Below, piece after piece: positions 1 to 10,747 of a stretch of DNA of 64,000 bases. The DNA comes from Brachionus rotundiformis (lineage: Eukaryota > Rotifera > Eurotatoria > Ploima > Brachionidae). Positions within the stretch are counted from its first letter, which is position 1. Each line of letters opens with the position of its first letter. The notes beneath the pieces were generated by a model that searched no databases, was not told the origin of the DNA, and saw only the letters and a program-made list of their open reading frames with translations. The stretch covers positions 2,945,961 through 3,009,960 of the forward strand of contig JAESIW010000137.1 in the NCBI GenBank assembly GCA_016802295.1, in the 5' to 3' direction. The position numbers and the translations under genes are program-made.

Positions 1-99
1 GTCAAATCCATTCTCAAAAATTACGTCATTTGACTCAGCTTTTGAATCGATGTCCGAATGTATAGAAAGCTGGTCAAAGTTATTTTGATAATTGGACAT
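1..99 (-). CDS. 5' end of an unidentified protein, cut by the window edge
   Basis: On the minus strand an ATG at 99 opens a frame that runs without a stop to base 1, giving 33 residues that begin MSNYQNNFDQLSIHSD and continue off the window. The peptide is polar and acidic, with no signal peptide or membrane segment. It lies head to head with IFT140 across about 770 bp that contain an RFX-type X-box, so the two genes may share a promoter; a ciliary role for this gene is only a guess. I do not recognise the family from this fragment. The start is supported only by the open frame and the divergent layout. Confidence 0.45.
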   Translation of the reverse strand, partial: MSNYQNNFDQLSIHSDIDSKAESNDVIFENGFD

Positions 100-865
100 A
101 AAAAAATTTAAAATGAAATAATATAACAAATATCCTTAGGCTTTTTCTTTCAATACTCAAAATTATCGAAATAAATCTCAAATCTTCAATATTCACATAA
201 TATTTTATTCTAAACAAAAATTAAATTTTTGCATATATAAAATATGAAATATCACGTGAGCTTATCTATAATAAAAATAAAAAATATTACTTTGTTGGCA
301 CTAATTTAATATTATTAAATAAGTGATAGGCATCAGTGTTTTTTATTAAAAAAAATTAAAATGCTATTTTAAACTAAAAAAATATTTAATTTTTAATTAA
401 TAACTCATTACCTTATTAATTTTTAATCAATAAGTGTAGTGTAAATTTTTTCAGAAATTTTTCTTATAAAAATTTAATATGAAAGAATTTTATTTGAAAG
501 AAGTAAAATTTCCAACAATTAGCAATATTTTGTTCAGCAATAAAATATTTTAAACACAATTTTTTGGAGATTTTATTAGATATGAAAAATTTTTAATTTT
601 TATTTCCTTTCTAAGTTTTTAGTTCTTATTTTAAAGTAAATTGACTTGTAATTGATGAAATTTCTTTTTACAAATTTAAAAATAATCATATTAATTGAAA
701 AATGAAATATTTAAATCAGACTAATTTTTGAGTATTTTTGGTTGTTACCATAGCAACCTAAATTTCTCAAATTCCCTGAACATTATTACCCGAACAATTT
801 AAAGGAATTTTCAAATTTTTAATTTGAAAACATTTTCGTTTTTAAGATCAATTCTTACTAATAAT
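100..865. other. Divergent intergenic region, with X-box
   Basis: AT-rich spacer between the minus-strand gene at 1-99 and IFT140. It holds the X-box at 744-757 and a palindromic TCACGTGA E-box at 252-259. I see no coding frame or RNA gene. It probably contains both promoters and 5' UTRs. Confidence 0.6.
744..757. promoter_or_regulatory. X-box (RFX binding site) upstream of IFT140
   Basis: The sequence GTTACCATAGCAAC is an imperfect palindrome: two 6-base half sites, GTTACC and AGCAAC, separated by AT. This matches the X-box bound by RFX factors, which in animals control ciliary genes and typically lie within about 200 bp of the start codon. Here it ends 108 bp before the IFT140 ATG, the expected place. 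Its base composition stands out from the AT-rich surroundings. Binding itself is inferred. Confidence 0.85.
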
Positions 866-3800
866 ATGGCATTATTTTTCGAATACAAAATACAAAGTCC
901 CTTATCAGATCCATGTTTCAAATTTTTTGAATGGCACAAAACATTTCCCATATTAGCCATTGCTTCTTACTCACAAGAAACGACTGGACAAGTTCACTTA
1001 CATTTCGAAGAGGTAAAGAAATCATTATAAAAATAGATCCGAATATATTTTTCTATTCGATTAGGGTGAATATGATGAAAGTACCATTATACAGAGAGCT
1101 ACAGCACCTGTTAATCTACTTTGGCATCCTAAAAAGAAAATACTCTTGACTTGCTGGGAAGGAGGAGAAATAACTTCTTGGAATGATGTAACCAAACGAC
1201 TCGAATCATTTACAGGTTTGCATCAAGCCACTGTTGAAACAATATGCTGGAGCTCAAATGGTACTCGCCTAATTACTGCAGATACGGTAAATTAAAAATG
1301 AAATCTTAAAAGATTTAATCGAAAAACTTTAAATTTTAAAAGAACGGTCTCATTGTGGTTTGGAAAACAGACTCTCATGGAAAACTAATCAATCCACCAG
1401 TTTCACAATTTCAAATAAGTGAAAAAATAACTAATATTGTTTGCAGGCCTAGTTCTGTTTCATTAAGAGAAAAGTAATTTTATGATATCAAAAATAAAAA
1501 TATTTAATTGATGGTGATATAGAGAGCTTCATCAGTTGGCAAAGGCAGCCATTGCAGGAGATGAGGCTGCTTTAGAGCTTTTTGAATACAAATCTCAATC
1601 AAGCAAGAAAGGAAATAGAAAAAATAAAATGGATACAAAAAATATATTCATGGGCTCTGCTGAATCTCTTTGTTTTATCCTATCCGGAGATAAAGGCTCT
1701 GTATATTACGTAAATGAGCAAGCAAAATTTTCAAAATTATTTGAGATGGACAGCAATATTGTTAAATTAATGTATAGTCAAGAAAAATCGGTACTTATAG
1801 CTATAACTGATACACAAATGCTTGGACAATATTTAATAAAATCAGAGTCTGAGGTCAAAAACTTATTGACTGTGAAAATTACTAGCAAAACAGCAAATTT
1901 TGATTTTGCATGGATCGGATCAAGTTTATTAGCTTATGTTAGTGGCGAAAATATTGTGAGGTACTATAGGAAGATAAATTAAATTAGCAAAAATTTAAAA
2001 AAATTATTCAGAATTTTAGATATAGAAAAAGATGAAAATTTTACTTTATCTTTGTCTAACCAATATGGTTATTCGAATGCTGAATCAATTATTTCAGTTA
2101 CTTATTCGGCATCCAAAGGTATAATTGCTGCTGGAACTGATAAAGGAAATGTTGCCATGTGGAAATTTATGCAAAATGTTGTAAATCCAGACGAGCCTGA
2201 AGCTAGTTGGCAATTACTTCATGCTAAACAACTACAATCAATGCCAATAAAACAGATTAAATTCGGAACTAATCTCAGTCTTTTATGTGCTAACCAAGAA
2301 TTCGATGCTTTTATTTTAAGTGAGCAAAAAATGAGCTCTGATTTTCGAGATGGGGTATACAAATAATAAGAAATTTTAATTTGGTTAATAAATTTTTGTT
2401 TAATTAGATAGCTGCTGTTCAGCTAGGTCCCAATATTATACATTTGGCATTTTTTAAACAGCATCTAATTAAAGAAGAAAAAATAGATTTTCAATTTAAA
2501 GGAATTGCCACAGCTAAAGTAAAACAAAATTCTTTGCCAAATACAATTTGGTAATAATTTATTTTAAGAATCATATTGTGGTATGGAATGGAAAAATTGT
2601 CAAAGTCTATGAATTAATTATCAACTTAGCATCGAATAGCTTGACTGAAAAAATTACTAAAGAAGAAAAAGGAAACTTTACATGTTCGGCTTTTAGTTGT
2701 GCCATATTCGAGCAAAGCATATTCACTCTGGAATCGAGCAAAGTTAATGTTAGAACTTTCCAAGGGACTGTCAAACAAGTCATTCAATTTACTGAAAATG
2801 AGGGTGACCCATTTTTGACCACAATAAATGGTAATTTTATCGTTATTGGTACAACTCAAGGTATAATTAAAGTCTATGATTTAAGTAGAAGGTAATATTA
2901 AATTAAAAATAATCGACAATAATACATTTTGTTTAGGGAAGCAAAATCAATTGGTGGATCAATGAATCTGAAACAAAAATTGCCAGATTTTGATACAATT
3001 AATGATATTGGTATAAGTTGTGATGGAAGCAAAGTAACAGTGACAGTTATGAGAGTAAGTTAAAAATAAAAGAATTGAAAAAGATAATAATCCTTTTTTT
3101 TTTAAAATAATAGCGTAATAATGTACCGGATTCCAATTTATATTTGTGGAATTTGGAAAAAGATTCATTTGGCTATTTTGATTTTGAAAAAGGACTAAAC
3201 GATATTGATGAAGATAATTTTTACAATAGTGCTTCACATGACGATAGAACTGAATATGAAAAGTAATAACAGATTTTTAAATTGATTTGTTCATTAAAAT
3301 TTGAATTTTTGTATTAATTAATTAAGGAGTAAAATTGAAATTGGTAGAGAAATATGTGGGAGATATCCCAGTGTTCATCATTGGGAACATTTTGATCCAA
3401 GGTTACTAGTATGTGAAGCATATCTTTTGCCAAATAGTGTTTGGGAACAATCAAAGAAAAATCAACGGAATAAATTCAATTCTAACTTTTTAAAAGAAGA
3501 CTCAACAGCAAAGAGTTCTGCTTCCGATTGTATGATAGTGTCAATGTTTTTCAATGAAGAAAAAGGACTATTAGTGTATGATAATTATGCTAGAGGAGAG
3601 ATATATAGCAAATTGATTTCCATTCGAATACCATATCATTTTTTTGTCACAAAAGTAAAAATATTAAAAAAAAAATTTAAATTAAATTTTATTATTAGGG
3701 ACGAATGATAGAAGGAAACGATCAGAACCTTGAATATATTGGTTATCAGGTTCCCAGAAATGAATCTGATAAACCAGATGATCCAGATTCAAAAATTCAC

Positions 3801-6490
3801 CAAGAGTTTTTATTCTATTCCGAATTCATAGCAGCAAAAATAATGAGAGATTTTATTGGAATGACAAAAGCAGATAATAACACTACTGATGCTTTGCTGA
3901 ATTTTAGTTATTATTTAACAATTGGAGATATGGATGAAGCTTTCAAATCCATTAAGCTCATTAAGAAGTAAATTAAAATATTGTTGATAGAATGAATTGA
4001 ATTTTTGTCTAAATAAAGAGAATCGGTTTGGGAAAACATGGCTCAAATGTGTGTAAAATCTCATAGGGTCGATGTTGCCAAAGTTTGTCTAGGAAATATG
4101 GGAAATGTTAAAGGAATCAGACTTCTAAGAGAAGAAATTGAAAAAGGGGCTGACTCAGACACTCAAGTAGCTATAATTGCTTTAAGCCTTGGAATGATTG
4201 TAAATTTATCATCAATATTTTTTTTATTGAATTTTTAAATTTTATTTTAAAGGAAGAAGCTGAAAAACTGCTAATAAGTTCAAAACGATTTGATCTTTTG
4301 AACAAACTTTACCAAAATATGGATCTATGGTCAAAAGCCCTTGATATCGCCAATAAAAATGATCGAATTCATCTTAGGAATACATGTTATAATTATGCAA
4401 AATTTTGTGAAGAGCGTAACGATTTAGCCACGGCTATAGAATAGTACAACATTAATTTTAAAATTAAATTAAACTTAAATTTAATCTTGTCATTAAGCTA
4501 TGAAAAATCAGATACACATAGATCAGAAATACCAAGGATGTTCCTAGAAAGAGATGAACTAGTCAATTTACAAAAATATACTGAAAAAACAAGAGAAAAG
4601 TAAATGAACTTTTCTTAATATTAATAATTATTAATTTAAATAGTTTAATTTTAAAAAATTTATCTTAAATTAAATATATACTTAAATTTCTAAAATGTGT
4701 TAACTGGTAAAAATTTATTTAAAAAAACATTTTGTTTAAAATAGAAATTTAATTAATTTTAAGTTAAACCTTTTTATAAATTATTTAGAGAATTGTTTCG
4801 ATGGTGGGGTCAATATTTTGAAAGTATGAGTAATACCGAAAATGCTATTAACTGCTATAAACAAGCTGGTGACAATTTATCTCTATGCCGTGTCTATTGT
4901 TATAGTGAAAATATCAAAGCAGCCTTGGAATTGTGTAACGAAACCAATGATTCAACAGCTTGTTACCATCTTGCCAGACACTTTGAACGCAAGAAAAATT
5001 TCAAAGAAGCAATTAATCATTACCAGAGAGCAGGTGCCATCAGCAACGCGATCAGAATTTGTAAAGTAATTGTATAAATTTCTCAATTCAATCAAGTAAA
5101 TATTTTATCAAAGGAAAATGATATGCATGATTACTTGGCAAGCTTGGCTTTTCAAGGAGGTCCTCAAGATATGCTTGATGCAGCTCGTTATTATGAAACA
5201 GTGCCTGGAAAAGAAGATAAGGCAGTCATTCTCTATCATAAAGCTGGGCACACTTCTAAAGCTATTGATTTAGCCTTTAGAGCTAATAAATATGCCGAAT
5301 TGAGCTCAATTACTGATGGAATAACTGAAAAATCAGATCCTTTGTTGATTAGAAAAGTAGCAGATTTTTTTATGGAAAATGAACAATTTGACAAAGCTGT
5401 TGATCTTTTGGCAGTGACCAAAAAAGTCGATCAAGCATTAGATCTAATGTTAAAATATAATGTGCCTATTACCGAAGCATTGGCCGAAAAGCTAACTCCA
5501 GTTAAACGTAAGATACCAAATTTAATTTAAAAAAATTGATTTCTGTTTACTTAGCGACAAATGATTCTGAAATGCCTGGTTATTATCATACTTTGGAGCT
5601 CATAGGCGATGCAGCTTTTGACCAAAGATTATATACTATTGCGGCCAAAAAATATACTGAAGCAAACAATCGAACTAAAGCAATGAAAGCCCTAATGAAA
5701 TCGGGAGATACCCAAAGAGTCATATTTTTTGCCAATATACAGAAACAACGAGAGACCTATATCATGGCTGCCAATTATTTGCAATCTCTTGATTGGCGAA
5801 AAGATCCCGATGTAATGAAGCATATAATTAATTTTTATACAAGAGCGAAATCAATGGAATCTTTGGCAAGCTTTTATGAAGCATGTGCCCAAGTTGAGAT
5901 CGATGAATTTCAGGATTATGATAAAGCAATGAGCGCTCTTGCCGAAGCTTATAAATGTTTAACTCGTGGCAATGTTGAAGATTCAGTCAGAGCAGAAGAA
6001 ATGGTCAACAATTTAAAATTTAAACTAGCAGTTATTAGAAAGTTTTTGGAGGCCAAAAAGTATTTGGTTTTTTATTAATTATTAATTTTTAATTTGTTTA
6101 AAATATTAAAAATTAAGTAAATTGAATCAAAATTTCGAGGATGGTCTCAATGATTTGCAGCAAATTTTGCAAGTAGAAAATGTCAACACTGCAATTAGAA
6201 TCGGCGATGTGTATTCTCTTTTAATTGAGTTTAATGCAAATAAAAAACAATGGAAACAAGCTTATAATGTATTACAAGAAATGAGAGAAACGATTCCGGA
6301 AAGTTCGATTAGGTATTATGTTAATCCCAATCTTCTGGCCGTAATTCACAGGGAACTTGGCATTGAATATAAAATTCCAAGTGCCAAGCCCGAAAGTACA
6401 TTCTCTAGTAGACAAAATAATGGTGAAAATGATGATGATGATGATGACGATATCAAAGATAACGTTGGCTTCGGAACTTATGAAGATTAG
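866..6490 (+). CDS. IFT140: Intraflagellar transport protein 140 (IFT-A core subunit)
   Basis: IFT140 is a core subunit of the IFT-A complex, which drives retrograde transport in cilia and entry of membrane proteins. My model has 18 exons: 866-1012, 1065-1286, 1343-1473, 1523-1960, 2012-2354, 2408-2518, 2569-2891, 2937-3054, 3114-3262, 3327-3654, 3699-3967, 4019-4199, 4253-4443, 4498-4599, 4789-5065, 5114-5507, 5555-6059, 6118-6490. It closes in frame at 1533 aa (human about 1462). The start MALFFEYKI resembles vertebrate MALYYDH. WD40 repeats fill the first half and TPR-like helical repeats the second. Near-identical family blocks include TIGDMDEAFKSIKLIK, VDVAKVCLGNMGN and YIMAANYLQSLDWRKDP, and the tail is acidic (Asp run near 6430). 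Introns are 44-64 bp except one of 189 bp (4600-4788). The X-box at 744-757 fits ciliary regulation. Confidence 0.96.
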
Positions 6491-7809
6491 GAATGCAATT
6501 TCTTTTTGTTAAAACAATTTTTTTTAAATGTTTACTAATAAAATATCTAATTAAAAAGACAGATTTTTTTTTAAATTATTATAAAATAAAACATTTATTA
6601 ATATTTTCGAATTTATATATTTTTGCCAGAGAAAATACGGCTTTAATTAAATTTAAAAGATTTAAAAAAAAAGTAATTTTATTGAATCAATTCATTTGTT
6701 AAAAATAAAAAATAAATATTATTTTTTTACGGTACAAAAAAATTGGACCGTCAAGCTGACCGGCCAAATGACCGCCCGCTTACAGATTCGCCAGCTAAGC
6801 GGACACGGTCACGGTTTTAAAAATTTTTGGGCGAATTCGTCTCAAAATTTTTAAATTAAAGATGTATTGTTTAAATTTTATTTTTTGCATTTATGCAAAA
6901 ATGTGAGTGTTTGTCTTAAAAATTTTATTAAAATGTAACTAATTAATTAATATAAAGAATTAATAAGTAAATCATGAATTGAAAGAAACTGATTCCGAAG
7001 TTTATCAATTCTAGGTTCATCGAAAATTAGAGACTTAAACTAGTCACTCTTAAGTCCATAAATTGATCAATATATAGTCATTTAAGCTATGTTATTTCTT
7101 ATAATTATTATTTTAAATCAAATTAAACATTTTATTGTTGATTGTTGGATTTACATATTTTATTTTAATTTTAATCAATAAACCCAAAATTGAATTTAAA
7201 TCTTAAAAAAAATTTTTTACCGATTAAGCATTGAGAATCAGATATTAATTTAAAGATAAAATAAGTTAAATTTTCTAGGTAGGATTTTTATCTTAAAAAT
7301 CAGTTTATTCAATAAAAGACAGATCATTCAATTAGAGTATATATAGAAATAGATTTGAGAAATTAATCAAGTTTTATTGACAAGAAATTGCTTAAATCAT
7401 TCAAATTATAATGTTTCTATAAAGACAAAGATTCATACATTTTAAAAATTTTAAATATGAAAGAAAAAATCATAACTTCATGATTACAGCGCTTTTTTTT
7501 ATTTTAATTTTCCTTCTAGCTCTTTTGAATAAAAATAAAGAGAACGTTCAGCTATAAAAAGAATTTTTAATTCTGAAAATTGCACAGCGTCATCTATAAA
7601 TTTGCAAATTTTATTAAATTATTATTACATTTTGTCTTTACTAAATTTAAAAATCTGAATCAATTTTTTTTCTTAACACCCATTTTTAAATTTAGCCAAG
7701 TCACCAATTTAATAAAAGATATTAAAACCCGCTTATTTTACAACTTTTTTCTCTTATGTTTAAGAATTTTCTGAATTTGCTTAAATACAATCAAACTTTA
7801 GAGAGAAAT
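6491..7809. other. Intergenic region, IFT140 to transketolase
   Basis: About 1.3 kb of AT-rich DNA between two same-strand genes. Its only structured part is a GC-rich inverted-repeat block at about 6729-6815, listed separately. The small open frames here are low-complexity, with no recognisable protein. Confidence 0.6.
6729..6815. repeat. GC-rich nested inverted repeat (possible transposon remnant)
   Basis: A compact GC-rich island in very AT-rich DNA. GACCGT at 6746-6751 pairs with ACGGTC at 6805-6810. Inside it CCGCTTA at 6776-6782 pairs with TAAGCGG at 6796-6802 around a 13-base loop. A further ACGGT/ACCGT pair lies at the left edge. The layout resembles the end of a foldback or MITE-type element, or a structured RNA. 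I cannot identify a target-site duplication or a family. Confidence 0.4.
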
Positions 7810-9850
7810 ATGTCTTCGGTTAATGCTCAAACCCTCGAAACCCTATCTGATATCGCTCATCGATTGAGAATTCACTCAATCGAAGCCACTTCTGCCAGTA
7901 ATTCAGGGTATAATCCAATATATTTTCTTTAGCTTTTAATTAAATTGCCTTTTAAAGCCATCCATCATCATGCAGTTCAATTGCGGAAATAATGTCTGTC
8001 CTTTTTTTCAACCAAATGAAATATTCTGTTCAAGAGCCTCGTCATCCAGCAAATGATAGACTTATTCTATCTAAAGTAAGATATTCGAATTATTTAAAAT
8101 ATTTTATTATTTGTAAAAAAAATTCAATTTAGGGTCATGCTGCGCCAGTTTTGTACGCTGCTTGGGCTGAAGCTGGAGCTTTCCCAGTTGGTGAGCTAAA
8201 GAATTTGAGAAAAATTGATAACCCACTTGAGGGTCATCCAACTCCAGTAAGCTTTGTTTAGAGACTAGAATTTTTTTCTATAACTTTTTATCCAAGAAAT
8301 TGAACTTTATTGATGTAGCTACTGGATCTCTAGGTCAAGGTTTGAGCTGTGCTGCTGGTATGGCTTATGTAGGCAAATATTTTGATAAAGCTGATTACAG
8401 AGTTTACTGCATTTGTGGCGATGGTGAGAGTGCAGAGGGCAGCATTTGGGAAGCTTTTGCTTTTGCCAGCCATTACAAGCTTGATAATTTAGTTAATTTT
8501 ATTGATGTTAATCGACTTGGTCAAAGTGAAGCAACCATGTACCAACATGACATTGAAAGTTACCAGAAAAAAGTCGAAGCTTTTGGATGGCATGCTATTG
8601 TAGTCGATGGACACAATATTCAAGAGCTTCTAAACGCATTAGATGCTGCTTCTCAAGTAAAAGGAAAACCATGCTGTATCATCGCCAAAACTTTTAAGGG
8701 AAAATATTTCCCAGATATTGAAGATCATCAATCATGGCATGGAAAGCCATTGGGTAAACATACTGAACAAGTTATTGAAGCCATAAGAAAATTGATTAAA
8801 AATCCAACCACTAAGCTTGGTCATGAATTACTACAAATAAAAGCTCCAACAGCTGTTGTTCAACCAACCAATTTGACAAATATTAGACTGGCTACTCCAC
8901 CAAGTTATAAATTAGGAGATCAAGTTGCCACTCGTTTAGCTTATGGCACTGGCTTAACCAAAATTGGTCAAGCTAATCCTCATGTAGTTGCTTTGGATGG
9001 TGATGTAAAGAATTCAACTTATTCCATTAAATTTAAAGAGGCTTTTCCTAACAGATTTGTTGAGTGTTTCATTGCTGAACAAAATCTTGCTGGTGTGACA
9101 ATTGGTGTCGCTTGTAGAGAGAGAACAGTAGCTTTTGCAAGCACTTTTGCCGCTTTCTGGACTCGTGCTTTTGATCAAATTAGAATGGGAGCGATTTCAC
9201 AGACAAATGCCAATTTTAGTGGATCTCACGTTGGATGCTCTATTGGAGAAGATGGTGCTAGTCAAATGGCTTTGGAAGATTTGGCTATGTTTAGATCAGT
9301 AGCCGGATCAACTGTTTTTTATCCAAGTGATGCTGTGTCAACAGAGAGAGCTGTAGAACTGGCTGCCAATACCAAGGGTATTTGCTACATTAGAACAAGT
9401 CGACCAAATACTGCAGTAATTTATGATAATAATGAAGTTTTTGAGATTGGCAAAGCAAAAGTAGTGCTTAAATCTGATTCGGATTATGCAACAATTGTAA
9501 CCGGAGGTGTCACATTACACGAAGCTTTAAAAGCTGCTAATCAATTGAAACAACAAGGAAAAAGCATAAGAGTTATTGATTTGTTTACTGTAAAGCCGGT
9601 TGATTGGCAAACAATATTGGAAAATGTTAAGCAAACAGGCAATCGCATTGTGACAGTTGAGGATCATTACGCTGAAGGTGGCATTGGTGAAACTGTTGCT
9701 GGTGCATTATTAGCCAATGCTCCTGGTCAGTCATTCAATTTTAGAAAATTGTATGTGAAATCAATCCCAATCAGCGGTCAACCTCAAGAGTTATTGGAAC
9801 GATTTGAAATCGATTCAAATGCTATTATTAAAGCAGTTCAGAGCTTTTGA
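7810..9850 (+). CDS. TKT: Transketolase
   Basis: Transketolase is the thiamine-diphosphate enzyme of the non-oxidative pentose phosphate pathway; it moves two-carbon units between sugar phosphates in the cytosol. Exons are 7810-7907, 7958-8075, 8133-8246 and 8297-9850, giving 627 aa (human 623). Conserved segments include SGHPSSC, SKGHAAPVLYA, DVATGSLGQGL, the ThDP/metal motif GDGESAEGSIWEA...NFIDVNRLGQ, then IAEQNLAGV and GSHVGCSIGEDGASQMALEDLAMFRSV in the pyrimidine-binding domain, and TVEDHYAEGGIGE in the C-terminal domain. The start MSSVNAQTLETLSDIAHRLRI gives the usual N-terminal length. AATAAA at 9947-9952 is a plausible polyadenylation signal. Three short introns sit only in the 5' part; the last exon carries more than 80 percent of the protein. 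Nothing suggests an inactive enzyme. Confidence 0.97.
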
Positions 9851-10747
9851 ATAAGGAAAATTTCGATTTTAGTTTAGTTAGTTTTATTATGACTTTTATT
9901 ATTATTTTCTGTGTGAAACTTACTTATAATCAAATTTATTTTAGTTAATAAACTATTAAAAATCAATCTTTTAATTGTAAAAAATTAATCAATTAGCAAG
10001 CTTTAGTAATTGTAAAATTTCACTATTTGATTTTTTATTTGTCTAATAACAAGACTTTGCTATCTTTGAAAAATTAATTAAACTTTAATTAAAATTAAGT
10101 TGAAAATATTTTTCGCTTTGATTAACTACTAAAATTTGATAAGAAGATCAATTTATTTTTTCTAAAAAAAATTATAAAAATTAAAATTGAGAATTTCCTC
10201 AGTTTTAACAAAGTTTATCAGTTATTTTATCAAGTCTTATCTAGTTACAATACATTTAGAAAAATAAAAAATGCTAAATAATTTTTTAGTTTCATCGATT
10301 TAGTTAAGTCTTCAAACTTTTTTTAGAATTCTTTTTTATTAGAAAATGGGAATTCACTGCTACAAATTTATGAGGTTAAAAATTGGCTAGATAGGAAAAT
10401 ACTACATAATTAACTTTTTATTTGAATAATTATTAAATTCAATTTTCAGATTTATTTAGTTTTTTTGTAAAATTGGTGCACTTTAAAATTCCAAAACTAC
10501 CATCATGTACTTTCATTTTTAAAGTCAAAACAAAGCCTCACCAAAAGTGAGTTGACACGTGCATATAAATTATTATAATAGATCATAATTGTAATCACAA
10601 GACTTAAATTTATTTTCAAAATTTCTGTCTATTTTAAAATAATATTTTGCATTTATTTTGTTTTTTTTTCATAAAAATTATTCAATTGTGGGACAATTTG
10701 TAAATAAAAAATAACTTTAAACTAAATGTTTCGTAGCTAAAGACAAA
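9851..10747. other. Intergenic region with candidate VPS39 promoter
   Basis: AT-rich spacer of about 0.9 kb. It holds the transketolase 3' UTR signal (AATAAA, 9947-9952) and an E-box plus TATA-like pair at 10556-10569. I see no coding frame. Confidence 0.55.
10556..10569 (+). promoter_or_regulatory. CACGTG E-box next to a TATA-like box, upstream of VPS39
   Basis: CACGTG at 10556-10561 is followed directly by TATAAA at 10564-10569, about 180 bp before the VPS39 ATG. CACGTG is the core of the CLEAR element bound by MiT/TFE factors at lysosomal genes, and VPS39 acts at lysosomes. The flanks do not give the full CLEAR consensus, and TATAAA is common by chance in such AT-rich DNA, so this is a suggestion only. 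Confidence 0.3.

Noticed and set aside
2519..2568. An 18-bp ultra-short intron at 2551-2568 in IFT140
   Set aside because: It would create an in-frame TGA at the junction. A normal 50-bp intron (2519-2568) uses the same acceptor and restores the family motif ATAKNHIVVWNGK.
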